In this document: piece after piece, positions 1 to 9,432 of the stretch
Position numbering within the stretch: position 1 is the stretch's first letter
How the letters are laid out: every line of letters starts with the position of its first letter
Assembly (NCBI RefSeq): GCF_019139535.1
Contig: NZ_CP077073.1
Span: 1,946,001-2,010,000, forward strand
Source of the DNA: Pseudomonas muyukensis
GTDB lineage: Bacteria; Pseudomonadota; Gammaproteobacteria; Pseudomonadales; Pseudomonadaceae
Reading direction: 5' to 3'
Length of the DNA stretch: 64,000 nt
Made by a program: the position numbers and the translations under genes
The notes under the pieces: generated by a model
Seen by the model: the letters and a program-made list of their open reading frames with translations, nothing else
What the model was told of the DNA's origin: nothing
The model's database searches: none

Positions 1-1009
1 CACCGGCGCGCAGGGGAACCACGGTGGTGTCGCCCAATGGCAGGCTGTCGGGCGCCGTCCACGTTTCGCGAACCAGGGTAATGGTGTCGGTGTTTCGTGG
101 CAGGCCGTAGAAATCCGGGCCGTGCTTGCTGGCGAAACCTTCCAGCTTGTCCAGCGCGTTGCGCTGCTCGAACGCCTCGGCGTACAGCTCGATCGCGGCA
201 TAGGCGGTGTAGCAGCCGGCGCAGCCGCAGGCGGCTTCTTTCGCGTGTTTGGCGTGGGGGGCCGAATCGGTGCCGAGGAAGAACTTCGGGTTGCCGCTGG
301 TGGCGGCGTCCAGCAGCGCCACCTGGTGGGTGTTGCGCTTGAGGATCGGCAGGCAATAGAAGTGCGGGCGAATGCCGCCGACCAGCATGTGGTTGCGGTT
401 GTACAGCAGGTGCTGGGCGGTGATGGTCGCGCCGACGTTGGCCGGGGCCTCGCTGACGAACTGTGCGGCATCGCCGGTGGTGATGTGCTCGAACACCACC
501 TTGAGGGTCGGGAAGCGCTCGACCAGACGACGCATGTGCTCGTCGATGAAGCGCTTCTCGCGGTCGAACACGTCGACCTCGCTGCGGGTCACTTCACCGT
601 GCACCAGCAATGGCATGCCGACTTGCGCCAGTGCCTCGATGGCCGGGAAGATGTTGTCGATGCTGGTCACGCCCGAGTCGGAGTTGGTGGTGGCGCCGGC
701 CGGGTACAGCTTGGCGGCGTACACGAAGCCGCTGGCCTTGGCCGCGCGGACATCCTCGGGGCTGGTGCGGTCGGTGAGGTACAGCACCATCAGCGGCTCG
801 AAGCGGCTGCCGGCCGGGCGGGCGGCAAGGATGCGCTCGCGGTAGGCGCCAGCCTCGACGGCGTTGCGCACCGGCGGCACGAGGTTGGGCATGATGATGG
901 CACGGGCAAAGGTGCGCGCCACGTCACCGACGGTATGTGGCAGGACGGCACCATCGCGCAGATGGATGTGCCAGTCGTCGGGGCGCAGGAGGGTCAGGCG
1001 ATCGGACAT
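1..1009 (-). CDS. pyrC: Dihydroorotase (3' end outside window)
   Basis: Third step of de novo pyrimidine synthesis: reversible cyclisation of carbamoyl aspartate to dihydroorotate, in the cytoplasm. The ATG is at 1009 and the first residues read [20 protein letters not shown], with the HxH zinc-binding pair at His14 and His16. This is the class II PyrC pattern (about 348 aa). Only about 336 codons lie in the window, so the C-terminus runs off the left edge. The divergent neighbour motY starts 130 bp away. The pyrC-motY-argG order is, from memory, the same as in P. aeruginosa (PA3527-PA3525). Confidence 0.95.
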   Translation of the reverse strand, partial: MSDRLTLLRPDDWHIHLRDGAVLPHTVGDVARTFARAIIMPNLVPPVRNAVEAGAYRERILAARPAGSRFEPLMVLYLTDRTSPEDVRAAKASGFVYAAKLYPAGATTNSDSGVTSIDNIFPAIEALAQVGMPLLVHGEVTRSEVDVFDREKRFIDEHMRRLVERFPTLKVVFEHITTGDAAQFVSEAPANVGATITAQHLLYNRNHMLVGGIRPHFYCLPILKRNTHQVALLDAATSGNPKFFLGTDSAPHAKHAKEAACGCAGCYTAYAAIELYAEAFEQRNALDKLEGFASKHGPDFYGLPRNTDTITLVRETWTAPDSLPLGDTTVVPLRAG

Positions 1010-1139
1010 TGGGAATTCCAGGCGGGTCGAACTCAGACCTCAATGCTACCGGAAAACCCCTTGTCGAGCACGGCTATCAAGTTTTCCCACGGGCGTCCGA
1101 TAGCCTTGAGGTAAGCCGTCAGAATCTGTGGAGCCGCCC

Positions 1140-2102
1140 GTGCGCCAGCGTTACCTAGCCCTGTTCACCCTTGTCGCCAGCCTGCCGGCTGGGGCATTGA
1201 CCTTCCAGACCCGCGTGGAGAACGTCGCCTGGAAAGTCGAGGGGGACCAGTTCGAATGCCGCCTGATCCAGCCGATCGACGGCTTCGGCAGCGGTGAGTT
1301 CGTGCGCCGCGCCGGTGAGCAGCCGACTTTCCAGCTGCGCTCTGACAGCAATGTGCTCGGGGCCGGCTCGGCCACCCTGCTGGCCGCGGCGGCGCCCTGG
1401 CAGCCTGGGCGCGGCGATATCAACCTGGGTGCGGTGCGCATGGCCCGCAGCGGTGTGCTGTTCACCTCCAGCCAAGGGCAGGCCAGCCGCCTGATCAACG
1501 GCCTGCTCGATGGGCGCAGCAGCGTGGTGCGCAACTACGCCGGTGAAGGCGGGCGGGCCATGGAAGTGCATGTGATGCCGGTGAGTTTTGCCAAGGCCTA
1601 CAGCGACTACCAGCTCTGCGCGGCCAAACTGCTGCCGATGAACTACGACCAGATCCGCCAGACCCAGGTCGGCTTTCCCGGTGGCGGCATCGAACTGGAC
1701 AGCTCGGCGCGCGCGCGCCTGGACGTGATCCTCGATTACTTGAAGGCCGATCCGTCGGTCAATCACATCGAGCTCAATGGCCACTCCGACAACAGCGGCA
1801 ATCGCCTGACCAATCGCGACACCTCGCGGCGGCGGGCCTTGGCGGTGGCCGAATACTTCAAGGCCCATGGCGTGCCGGACGAGCAGATCACCGTGCGCTT
1901 CCATGGCGAACGCTACCCGCTGGCCAAGAACAACACCCCTGCCAACCGTGCGCGCAACCGCCGAGTCAACATCCAGCTTGACCGGGTGGTACCGGTGCAC
2001 AAGCCCGTCGAGCCGCCGCCGGTGCAGGCCCCGCCAGCCGCAGCCCCGGCTGCTGCGCCTACGGCCCCGGTAGGGGCCGCGCAGCCCGCGCCGGGGAAAT
2101 AA
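1140..2102 (+). CDS. motY: MotY-like OmpA-family flagellar stator-associated protein
   Basis: Probable periplasmic T-ring protein that helps anchor the stator of the sodium-type-like flagellar motor. I chose the GTG at 1140 because GGAG lies six bases upstream and the protein then opens with a signal peptide ([19 protein letters not shown]); a GTG at 1128 is also in frame. The N-terminal half (about 20-165) is the MotY-specific domain. The C-terminal half is an OmpA/MotB peptidoglycan-binding domain with NGHSDNSG and the ending [13 protein letters not shown] Pro/Ala-rich tail of about 35 residues follows. Identification rests on the motifs and on the position between pyrC and argG. Confidence 0.85.
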   Translation: MRQRYLALFTLVASLPAGALTFQTRVENVAWKVEGDQFECRLIQPIDGFGSGEFVRRAGEQPTFQLRSDSNVLGAGSATLLAAAAPWQPGRGDINLGAVRMARSGVLFTSSQGQASRLINGLLDGRSSVVRNYAGEGGRAMEVHVMPVSFAKAYSDYQLCAAKLLPMNYDQIRQTQVGFPGGGIELDSSARARLDVILDYLKADPSVNHIELNGHSDNSGNRLTNRDTSRRRALAVAEYFKAHGVPDEQITVRFHGERYPLAKNNTPANRARNRRVNIQLDRVVPVHKPVEPPPVQAPPAAAPAAAPTAPVGAAQPAPGK

Positions 2103-2236
2103 TCCAGGGTGCGACCGTGGGTCGCGCTCTCGACAATTCCTGTCGCTTTGTCGTCACAAGCTGTCGCCCCATTGTAAATTTTTCGGCAAGGCCGGTAGAA
2201 TCATCGGCTTTCCGTACAACCCCGTGGAGTGATGGC

Positions 2237-3454
<1,218 letters not shown>

Positions 3455-3466
3455 GCAGGCGGTTGC

Positions 3467-3497
3467 AGAAAAACCCGGCCAGTGGCCGGGTTTTTTT
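3467..3497 (+). terminator. Rho-independent terminator after argG
   Basis: The stem AACCCGGCCA / TGGCCGGGTT is flanked by an A-run on the left and seven T on the right. It sits 12 bp after the argG stop and can act in both directions, serving also the convergent gene at 3509. Confidence 0.9.
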
Positions 3498-3508
3498 GTG
3501 CCTGGGCC

Positions 3509-4039
3509 TCATGCTTGATGTTCCCCGTCGAGCGCCGTTGCAGCGTTGTCGAGCATAGGCTCCACCGACAGGTGAATGCATACCCGTGCATCCAGGTTGT
3601 ACAGGACCCAGCGCCGCGTCGAGGACGGTGGGCGCTCGATCATGCGCAGTACATGGTTTTCGATCATCTTGCGGCTTTCCGAGCCGGAGATGGCGATGAT
3701 CATTGCGCCTTGATCGTGGCTGGAGGGCCTGATGGCTTCGGCGGGCATCGTGGGGCTGTGAGTTGCCGTTGTCTGTTCGGCGCTTGGGCCGGAGGCAGAA
3801 GAGGGCGGCTGACAACTTGAACCGGGCTCGTGTTTGTCGGGGGCGAACAATGAGCCGGTGTTGAAGTTGAGGGTGAGGAAGAACAACACCGTCAGGAAAA
3901 ACGGAAACCCCACCAGAAACCAGGTGTAGATACTCTGGCTCTCTTCACTGAGAAAGGGAAGGGAGGCCAGTGCCGAGGCTTCGATGACGCCGGCAAACAC
4001 GGCGATAAGGGTCAGGGGACTAAGGGATTCTTGGTTCAT
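3509..4039 (-). CDS. Small membrane protein of unknown function
   Basis: I do not recognise this 176-aa protein. It starts MNQESLSPLTLIAVFAGVIE and shows two hydrophobic segments, about residues 8-28 and 38-60 (the second around FLVGFPFFLTVLFFLTL), separated by a short polar loop. A hydrophilic, Ser/Pro-rich region (about 65-105) leads into a soluble C-terminal domain of roughly 70 residues. Such a layout fits a small inner-membrane sensor or assembly protein with a cytoplasmic domain, but nothing fixes a role. It is convergent with argG and followed upstream by a 365-bp AT-rich spacer. Confidence 0.65.
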   Translation of the reverse strand: MNQESLSPLTLIAVFAGVIEASALASLPFLSEESQSIYTWFLVGFPFFLTVLFFLTLNFNTGSLFAPDKHEPGSSCQPPSSASGPSAEQTTATHSPTMPAEAIRPSSHDQGAMIIAISGSESRKMIENHVLRMIERPPSSTRRWVLYNLDARVCIHLSVEPMLDNAATALDGEHQA

Positions 4040-4404
4040 GATGAGTATCCGGTCGAGCGTCGCTCATCTGTACGTTGTTTCTTTTCCTGGCAGCAGTGTG
4101 AGGCGCTTCCATTATTGGAAATGAATCTCCTTCAACCTTTATCCTGTACCTATAAGTGAAATTTCCTGCGAGCTATGTAATGGGTCGGTACTTGGATCCC
4201 ATTGGCGGGGCTGTTAATTTTTGTGACGGTTAATTCAGGCATGAATCTATTACATTTTGTGAAATAGGCGCGTGTAGGATTAATCCTCAATAGTTGTAGT
4301 CCTCTTCTTTTGATGTATCTGTCAGGGGAACTTCATAACTAATCGGCGGCAAGGTCGGTTAAGGTGGCCTGGCGAATTGAAAATAACGAATCAATGGATA
4401 TCGC
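4040..4404. other. 365-bp AT-rich spacer between divergent genes
   Basis: Noticeably AT-richer than its surroundings, lying between the minus-strand gene at 3509-4039 and the response regulator at 4405, so it must carry both promoters. I see no ORF with coding character, no strong inverted repeat and no tandem repeat. I could not assign convincing -35/-10 pairs by eye. Confidence 0.5.
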
Positions 4405-5031
4405 ATGAATAAAGTGCTGATCGTGGATGATCACCCGGTCATTCGCCTGGCCGTACGCATGCTGATGGAACGGCATGGTTACGAGGTGGTGGCGGAGAGC
4501 GACAATGGTGTGGATGCCCTGCAACTTTCGCGGGAGTATCTACCGGACATCGTCGTGTTGGATATCGGGATCCCCAAGCTGGATGGGCTTGAGGTAATAG
4601 CTCGGCTGGCCCTGCTGAGTCCGGCGAGCAAGGTGTTGGTACTGACATCGCAGACCCCGGGGCATTTCTCGATGCGCTGCATGCAGGCGGGGGCGGCGGG
4701 TTACGTATGCAAGCAGCAGGAATTGACCGAGTTGCTCAGCGCAATCAAGGCGGTGCTGTCTGGCTACAGCTATTTCCCCAACCAGGCGCTGCACAAGGGG
4801 CGCTCCGGTGTCGGCGGCGCGACGGAAAGCGAGATGGTCGAGCGTCTGTCTGGGCGAGAGATGATGGTGCTGCAGCAACTGGCGCGGGGCAAAAGCAACA
4901 AGGAAATCGCTGACAGCATGTTCCTCAGCAACAAGACCGTCAGTACCTACAAGACCCGACTGTTGCTCAAGCTCAATGCCCGTTCCCTGGTCGACCTCAT
5001 CGAGTTGGCCCAGCGCCATGGGCTGGCCTGA
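4405..5031 (+). CDS. NarL/FixJ-type DNA-binding response regulator
   Basis: A 208-aa two-component regulator. The receiver domain spans residues 1-120, with acidic pocket Asp8/Asp9, phosphoacceptor Asp53 (VVLDIGIP), the Thr/Ser at 81-82 and Lys103. A LuxR-type helix-turn-helix covers about 148-208 (LSGREMMVLQQLARGKSNKE). No histidine kinase is adjacent, so it is an orphan regulator whose partner must be elsewhere. The overall pattern is close to the FimZ/RcsB/EvgA group often linked to surface or fimbrial control, but that is only family resemblance. The stop is followed by a weak hairpin shared with the convergent gene at 5072. Confidence 0.88.
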   Translation: MNKVLIVDDHPVIRLAVRMLMERHGYEVVAESDNGVDALQLSREYLPDIVVLDIGIPKLDGLEVIARLALLSPASKVLVLTSQTPGHFSMRCMQAGAAGYVCKQQELTELLSAIKAVLSGYSYFPNQALHKGRSGVGGATESEMVERLSGREMMVLQQLARGKSNKEIADSMFLSNKTVSTYKTRLLLKLNARSLVDLIELAQRHGLA

Positions 5032-5071
5032 GCATGATTGAAAAAGCCCCCATGGCGGAGGCTTTTCAGGG

Positions 5072-5248
5072 TTACAGGTCGTAGTCGAAATCGGCCAGTT
5101 GCCTCTGCAGTCGCCGCTCCTCGAGCATGTTGTCGATGGTGCGGCGTTTGCTGAGGTTGGTCTTGGCCGGTTCGGCCTGAGGCTCTTCGTCTTCGTCCAC
5201 GCTCTGGAATTCTTCGTCGATAGCCAGGTCTTCTTTATCGGTGCTCAT
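5072..5248 (-). CDS. PA3496-family small acidic protein
   Basis: A 58-aa reading frame starting MSTDKEDLAIDEEFQSVDED and ending in a basic, helix-prone segment (NLSKRRTIDNMLEERRLQRQ) and DFDYDL. The acidic first half and basic second half match the small Pseudomonas family named after PA3496, a putative envelope-integrity protein. In P. aeruginosa this gene also lies next to nth (from memory). The gene lies 104 bp downstream of nth on the same strand and may be cotranscribed with it. No enzymatic motif is visible. Confidence 0.75.
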   Translation of the reverse strand: MSTDKEDLAIDEEFQSVDEDEEPQAEPAKTNLSKRRTIDNMLEERRLQRQLADFDYDL

Positions 5249-5352
5249 GCGTCACTCCAAGCCAAAGGGCCATTGGCCGTCCTTATAACGGGATTCACCG
5301 AGCGGGTAAAAAAGATTTTTTCAATCGTCGAGGGGCGTATTTCACTATCGCC

Positions 5353-5991
5353 TCAATCGTCCGAGGTCTTGTGCTTGTACTCGCACAGATCTTCGATCCG
5401 GCAACTCCCGCAACGTGGCTTGCGCGCCTGGCATACATAGCGGCCGTGCAGGATCAGCCAATGGTGGGCATCGAGCAGGTAATCGCGGGGGACGAACTTC
5501 AGCAGTTTCTTTTCCACCTCGAGCACGGTCTTGCCCGGGGCAATGCCGGTGCGGTTGCTCACGCGGAAAATGTGCGTATCGACGGCCATGGCCAGCTGGC
5601 GGAAAGCCGTGTTCAGGACCACGTTCGCGGTCTTGCGCCCAACGCCTGGCAGCGCCTCGAGCGCTTCGCGGGTTTGCGGAACCTCGCCGCCATGTTGCTC
5701 GACCAGCAGGCGGCAGGTCTCGATGACGTTCTTGGCCTTGCTGTTGTACAGGCCGATGGTCTTGATGTATTCGCTCAGGCCTTCCACGCCCAGGGCATGG
5801 ATCGCCTGTGGTGTATTGGCCACCGGGTACAGCCGGGCGGTGGCCTTGTTGACCCCGACATCGGTAGCCTGGGCCGAAAGAATCACGGCGATCAGCAGTT
5901 CGAATGGAGTGGTGTAGGCCAGTTCGGTCTTTGGATCGGGGTTGTCTTCATGCAGCCTGCGAAAGATCTCCAGGCGTTTGGCGGCATTCAT
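5353..5991 (-). CDS. nth: Endonuclease III
   Basis: Base-excision repair DNA glycosylase/AP lyase for oxidised pyrimidines. It is 212 aa and collinear with E. coli Nth. The helix-hairpin-helix is LPGVGRKTANVV, with catalytic Lys120 and Asp138 (VDTHIFRV). The [4Fe-4S] ligands are Cys187, Cys194, Cys197 and Cys203 at the C-terminus. The start lies 4 bp after the rnfE stop, so nth is the last gene of the rnf operon, the arrangement found in many gammaproteobacteria. Confidence 0.97.
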   Translation of the reverse strand: MNAAKRLEIFRRLHEDNPDPKTELAYTTPFELLIAVILSAQATDVGVNKATARLYPVANTPQAIHALGVEGLSEYIKTIGLYNSKAKNVIETCRLLVEQHGGEVPQTREALEALPGVGRKTANVVLNTAFRQLAMAVDTHIFRVSNRTGIAPGKTVLEVEKKLLKFVPRDYLLDAHHWLILHGRYVCQARKPRCGSCRIEDLCEYKHKTSDD

Positions 5992-5995
5992 GGGG

Positions 5996-6520
5996 TCAAC
6001 GGGTTCCTTGACGGCGTGAGGGGTGGATCCGTGGGCGCAGGTGATTGTACAAGCCCAGCAGCAGACCGAGGAGTATCAAGGCGCCTGGCGCCAGTTCGGC
6101 AACATGCAGGCCAAGCGATTGGGCCAGCAGTTGCCGGCAGGCGCCCAAGGCGATGCAGGCTGCCAGCAGGCCGCCAAGGCCGATGCACAGTGCCCGCCAG
6201 CGCTTGCGTTGTGGCAGCAGCGGCTCGATGGCCAGGCAGCTCAGGGCCAGCAGGGCGGGATAGTGGCCCAGTTGCACGGCCAGGGGCAGGGCCCAGGCGC
6301 GCAGGCCCAGCAGCAGGCAGGTGGTCAGGGTGCTCACCAGCACGATGTTGGCCCAGGGCAGGGTGGCGCTGTCGAGGTGGCGGCGCAGGGGGGCCATCAG
6401 CACCTGATGCAGGCCTGCGAGCACGAGCGCGCACAGGCCGATGGCGGCACCCTGGGCCGCGCTGGCGGTGGCGCCTAGTAGCGGTGCAAGGCCGGCCAGC
6501 AAAAACCACGGTGAGTTCAT
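5996..6520 (-). CDS. rnfE: RnfE-like membrane subunit, short and divergent
   Basis: Membrane subunit of the Rnf/Rsx electron-transfer complex. At 174 aa it is clearly shorter than the usual 210-235. About four to five hydrophobic segments are visible. The N-terminal WFLLAGLAPLLGATASA aligns with the canonical LLGLCPLLAVTSTA, but the conserved cysteine is Ala12. The second family cysteine appears kept as Cys95 (ALLALSCLAI). In Rnf and Nqr these paired cysteines in the two homologous membrane subunits hold an intramembrane [2Fe-2S] cluster. The start overlaps the rnfG stop as ATGA. The 3' end lies 4 bp before nth. Confidence 0.75.
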   Translation of the reverse strand: MNSPWFLLAGLAPLLGATASAAQGAAIGLCALVLAGLHQVLMAPLRRHLDSATLPWANIVLVSTLTTCLLLGLRAWALPLAVQLGHYPALLALSCLAIEPLLPQRKRWRALCIGLGGLLAACIALGACRQLLAQSLGLHVAELAPGALILLGLLLGLYNHLRPRIHPSRRQGTR

Positions 6521-7116
6521 GGCGTCGCCTCGCCAAGCAGTGTCGGGCGCTGCGCGTCGAAATAGCGCAAGGCATCTTGCAGCGCATCGATCACCGCGCG
6601 CGAGGTCACCGTGGCGCCCGCCATCTGGTCGAAGGCGCCATGGTCGCGCTTGATCGCCCAGGCTTGGTCGTGGGTCTTGCCGGTGAACTGGTCCAGCCAA
6701 TGCAGGGTTGGGTCAACCAGTTGGTCGCCCAACCCCGGGCTTTCCTGCTGCTTGAGCACATGCACGCCGACCAGGCGGCCTTGGCTGTCGATGGCGATCG
6801 CCAGCTCGACTGGGCCGGCATAGCCCTGGAAGCTGCTGTGCAGCAGGATGGCCACCGGCATGCCGGCCAGGCTGGCACGGTAGGCGGCGAGCAGCCGGCT
6901 GTGCGCCAGTGTCGGTTGCGCCAGGGGCAAGGGGTTGGCCAGTGGACGGTTGTCGTAGCTGCCTGCGGGAAGCACTGCCAGCCATTGCCGTTCCTTCCAC
7001 TGCTGCGTGGCTTCGGCGATCGGGCTGGCGGTCCAGTGTCGCCAGGTGAGCGTGGCAGCCAAGGCCAGTGCGGTTATCAGCACCAGCAGCAGCTGGCTGC
7101 GCCAGCGGGCACTCAT
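6517..7116 (-). CDS. rnfG: RnfG, FMN-binding subunit
   Basis: Periplasm-facing subunit with covalently bound FMN. It is 199 aa, with one N-terminal membrane anchor (about residues 8-24) and an FMN-binding domain that includes LVGVHVLKQQESPGLGDQL. The flavinylation motif AGATVTS is at 166-172, Thr169 being the expected attachment site for the ApbE flavin transferase, which is not encoded in this window. The length and motif look intact, in contrast to other subunits of this operon. ATGA overlaps join it to rnfD and rnfE. Confidence 0.9.
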   Translation of the reverse strand: MSARWRSQLLLVLITALALAATLTWRHWTASPIAEATQQWKERQWLAVLPAGSYDNRPLANPLPLAQPTLAHSRLLAAYRASLAGMPVAILLHSSFQGYAGPVELAIAIDSQGRLVGVHVLKQQESPGLGDQLVDPTLHWLDQFTGKTHDQAWAIKRDHGAFDQMAGATVTSRAVIDALQDALRYFDAQRPTLLGEATP

Positions 7117-8084
7117 GCGCGCACCCGCTCGCGGGCTTGTGCCAAGCGGTCCAGGGCAGGCGCGGCCAGGTTCATCAGCAAGATGGCGAACGCCGTGCCG
7201 TCGGCAAAGCTGCCCCAGGTGCGAATCAGGTAGATCAGCAGGCCGGCGCCGCAGCCGAACAGCAAGCGGCCAAGCGGGCGCTTGCAACCGGAGACCGGTT
7301 CGGTGGCAATGAAGAACGCCGCCAGCATGGTCGAGCCGGAAAACAGGTGTAGCAGGGGGGAACCGTTGGAATCGGACCCGGCGCCGTTCCAGGCCAGCAG
7401 GCTGAACAGCAGCAGCCCACCGAGCAGGCCGACCGGCGCGTGCCAGCTGAACACCTTGCGCTGCAGTAGCAACAGGCCGCCGAGCAGGAAGGCGAGGTTG
7501 ACCCATTCGCCGCCTCTGCCACCCACGTGCCCGAAAGCGGTATGAGAGCTGAACAGTTCGTCGACGGTCAGGCTGCGGTTGTGGCGCAGCACGTCCAGGA
7601 CCGTCGGGCTGGCCCAGGCGTCGATCTGTTCGCTGGCGGCAAAGCTCAGGTGCAGGCTGTCCAGCAGGCCCGGGGTGTGGCCAGGCCAGTGGTGCATCTG
7701 CAGCGGGAAACTGAGCAGAACGAAGGCGTAGCCGACCATCGCCGGGTTGAACGAATTGCGCCCGACACCGCCGTAGGCTTGCTTGCCCAGGCCGATGGCG
7801 ACGCTCGCGGCAACCACTGGCAACCACCAGGGTGCCTGGGCGGGCAGGGCCGCGGTCAACAGCACGGCGCTGACCCACGCACTGCCATCGCCGAGCGCCA
7901 CGGCTACCGGCAGCCTGCGCCAGCGCAGCAACAGGGCTTCGGTCGCCAACGCGGCGGCGCCGCACAGCAGCAGGTTGACCAATACCCCCCAGCCATGCAG
8001 CCAGAACAGCACCAGCAAGCCCGGTACGCAGGCCAGCAGCACCAGGTTCATGGCGCTGCGCAGGCGCGGGTCAGGTACTGGCAT
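7113..8084 (-). CDS. rnfD: RnfD, polytopic membrane subunit
   Basis: A 323-aa membrane protein of the NqrB/RnfD family. The ATG at 8084 ([13 protein letters not shown]) overlaps the end of rnfB by 14 bp; earlier in-frame starts would push deep into rnfB. The conserved [17 protein letters not shown] lies at about 105-121, and the C-terminus ([19 protein letters not shown]) is typical. The place where RnfD normally carries SGATPL, whose Thr receives FMN, reads DAWASPTVL at 155-163. Ser159 or Thr161 stands nearest to the expected Thr, so covalent FMN here is doubtful. Confidence 0.88.
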   Translation of the reverse strand: MPVPDPRLRSAMNLVLLACVPGLLVLFWLHGWGVLVNLLLCGAAALATEALLLRWRRLPVAVALGDGSAWVSAVLLTAALPAQAPWWLPVVAASVAIGLGKQAYGGVGRNSFNPAMVGYAFVLLSFPLQMHHWPGHTPGLLDSLHLSFAASEQIDAWASPTVLDVLRHNRSLTVDELFSSHTAFGHVGGRGGEWVNLAFLLGGLLLLQRKVFSWHAPVGLLGGLLLFSLLAWNGAGSDSNGSPLLHLFSGSTMLAAFFIATEPVSGCKRPLGRLLFGCGAGLLIYLIRTWGSFADGTAFAILLMNLAAPALDRLAQARERVRA

Positions 8085-8823
8085 GGGCTTGCAGCGCTTC
8101 AAGGTGTTGGCGCGCCTGCTCGGCGGCGGCCTCAAGGGCCTGGAGTTGCGCAAGCTGTTGCGCCTCGGGGGTGGCGCCCAAGGCGCTGCGGGCCTTGCTC
8201 AGTTGTGCGCGACTCATGGCCGCGGCAATCTTCGCCTGCTTGAGGGCGGCATCGTTGTCGACAGGCTGTTGCCGCGCCTGGCGTTGCGCCTGGCGCAGGG
8301 CTTCCTCCCGGCGCTGGCGCGCCTGGCGTTGTTCGTGGCGCTGGCGCGCGCGGTCACGTCGCTGGTTGCGCGCCAGGCGTTGCTCGGCGCCGTGGGCCAG
8401 GTCGCCGACGATGGGAACAGCACTGGCCGGCAGCGGTAACAGGTCGATGCAGTCGACGGGGCAGGGCGACAGGCACAGGTCGCAACCGGTGCACTCGCTG
8501 GCGATCACGGTATGCATCAGCTTGGCTGCGCCGACGATGGCGTCCACCGGGCAGGCCTGGATGCACTTGGTGCAGCCAATGCATTCGGCTTCGCGAATGA
8601 ATGCCACCTGCGAGGGGCCCGGTGGGCGTTGTGGGTCGAGCGCGATTACCGGCACCTGCAGCAGTGTGGCCAGGGCAGCGATGGTCTCGCGGCCGCCGGG
8701 CGGGCATTTGTTGATCGCTTCGCCCGCGGCCAGGCCTTCGGCATAGGGCCGGCAGCCGCCGTGGCCACATTTGCCGCATTGGGTTTGCGGCAGCAGGGCA
8801 TCGATGCGTTGAATCAGACTCAT
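8071..8823 (-). CDS. rnfB: RnfB-like ferredoxin subunit with unusual C-terminal tail
   Basis: Iron-sulfur subunit, 250 aa. A four-cysteine Fe-S site (Cys16, 19, 24, 40) is followed by two [4Fe-4S] ferredoxin motifs (Cys81/84/87/91 and Cys111/114/117/121). The ATGA overlap with rnfA fixes the start and leaves no room for the N-terminal membrane helix seen in E. coli RsxB. After residue 140 comes a tail of about 110 residues rich in Arg, Gln and Ala with coiled-coil character (for example [16 protein letters not shown]). I recall such Ala/Lys/Arg/Gln tails from the C-terminus of gammaproteobacterial RnfC, which is missing from this operon. Confidence 0.85.
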   Translation of the reverse strand: MSLIQRIDALLPQTQCGKCGHGGCRPYAEGLAAGEAINKCPPGGRETIAALATLLQVPVIALDPQRPPGPSQVAFIREAECIGCTKCIQACPVDAIVGAAKLMHTVIASECTGCDLCLSPCPVDCIDLLPLPASAVPIVGDLAHGAEQRLARNQRRDRARQRHEQRQARQRREEALRQAQRQARQQPVDNDAALKQAKIAAAMSRAQLSKARSALGATPEAQQLAQLQALEAAAEQARQHLEALQAHAST

Positions 8824-9347
8824 TGTGTGAATAATCCGTTGAACCCGGAAAATGCCATGACCATGACCCCGGCACCGATCAGTTCGATCGGCAGCCCGCG
8901 CAGCGCCAGTGGCAGGTCAGGGTGGCGACTGCGTACGCGCAGGTCGGCGAACAGCACCAGGGCCAGCCAGAAGCCCAGTGCCGCGCCAACGCTGTAGCTC
9001 AGCGCCTGGCCGATGCTGCTGGCATCACTGGCAAGCTGCAACAGCAAGCCTAGCACCACGGCATTGCCCATCAGCAACGGCCGCAGGCCGTCCACGGGCC
9101 AATCGGGCCGCCAGCGGCCGAGCAAAGTAGGCAGTACCCAGGCCAAGGCGCCCAGCAAGGGTAGGAGCAAGAGCAATTGCAGGTCGCGCCATGCCGCCGG
9201 CAGCAGCAGCCCGATGGGCAGCGCCAGCAGCATCAGCCCGGCGCATAGCCCCAGCAGGTGCACGCGGGCACGTCCGACGGGTTCGCCCAGCAGGGCCAGG
9301 TGATTGACCAGCGCGGCGCTGACCAGTACCAGAACGTAGTCGCTCAT
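8820..9347 (-). CDS. rnfA: RnfA-like membrane subunit
   Basis: First gene of the rnf operon; 175 aa, slightly short of the usual 190-195, with five to six membrane segments. The C-terminal half ([19 protein letters not shown] to AFSGFNGLF) is clearly RnfA. The segment normally reading TTNCAVLG is MGNAVVLG, replacing a conserved Fe-S cysteine by Ala96. The usual LGLCPFMG near residue 26 is not present in place; a Cys35 in a similar LGLC string is displaced by about nine residues. The gene lies 85 bp after metG, with a hairpin between. Confidence 0.8.
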   Translation of the reverse strand: MSDYVLVLVSAALVNHLALLGEPVGRARVHLLGLCAGLMLLALPIGLLLPAAWRDLQLLLLLPLLGALAWVLPTLLGRWRPDWPVDGLRPLLMGNAVVLGLLLQLASDASSIGQALSYSVGAALGFWLALVLFADLRVRSRHPDLPLALRGLPIELIGAGVMVMAFSGFNGLFTQ

Positions 9348-9406
9348 GGAAATGCCGAAATCTGCGGGAAAACCTGATTATCCGGCAGCGCGCGGCCGAT
9401 GCAAAT

Positions 9407-9427
9407 GCCCCGGCCAGTGGCCGGGGC
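9407..9427 (-). terminator. Hairpin between metG and rnfA
   Basis: A perfect 9-bp stem, GCCCCGGCC / GGCCGGGGC, with a 3-nt loop right after the metG stop. The downstream T-run on the minus strand is poor (ATTTGC), so it may terminate only partly or act as a 3' stabiliser with read-through into rnfA. Confidence 0.55.
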
Positions 9428-9432
9428 AAAGC

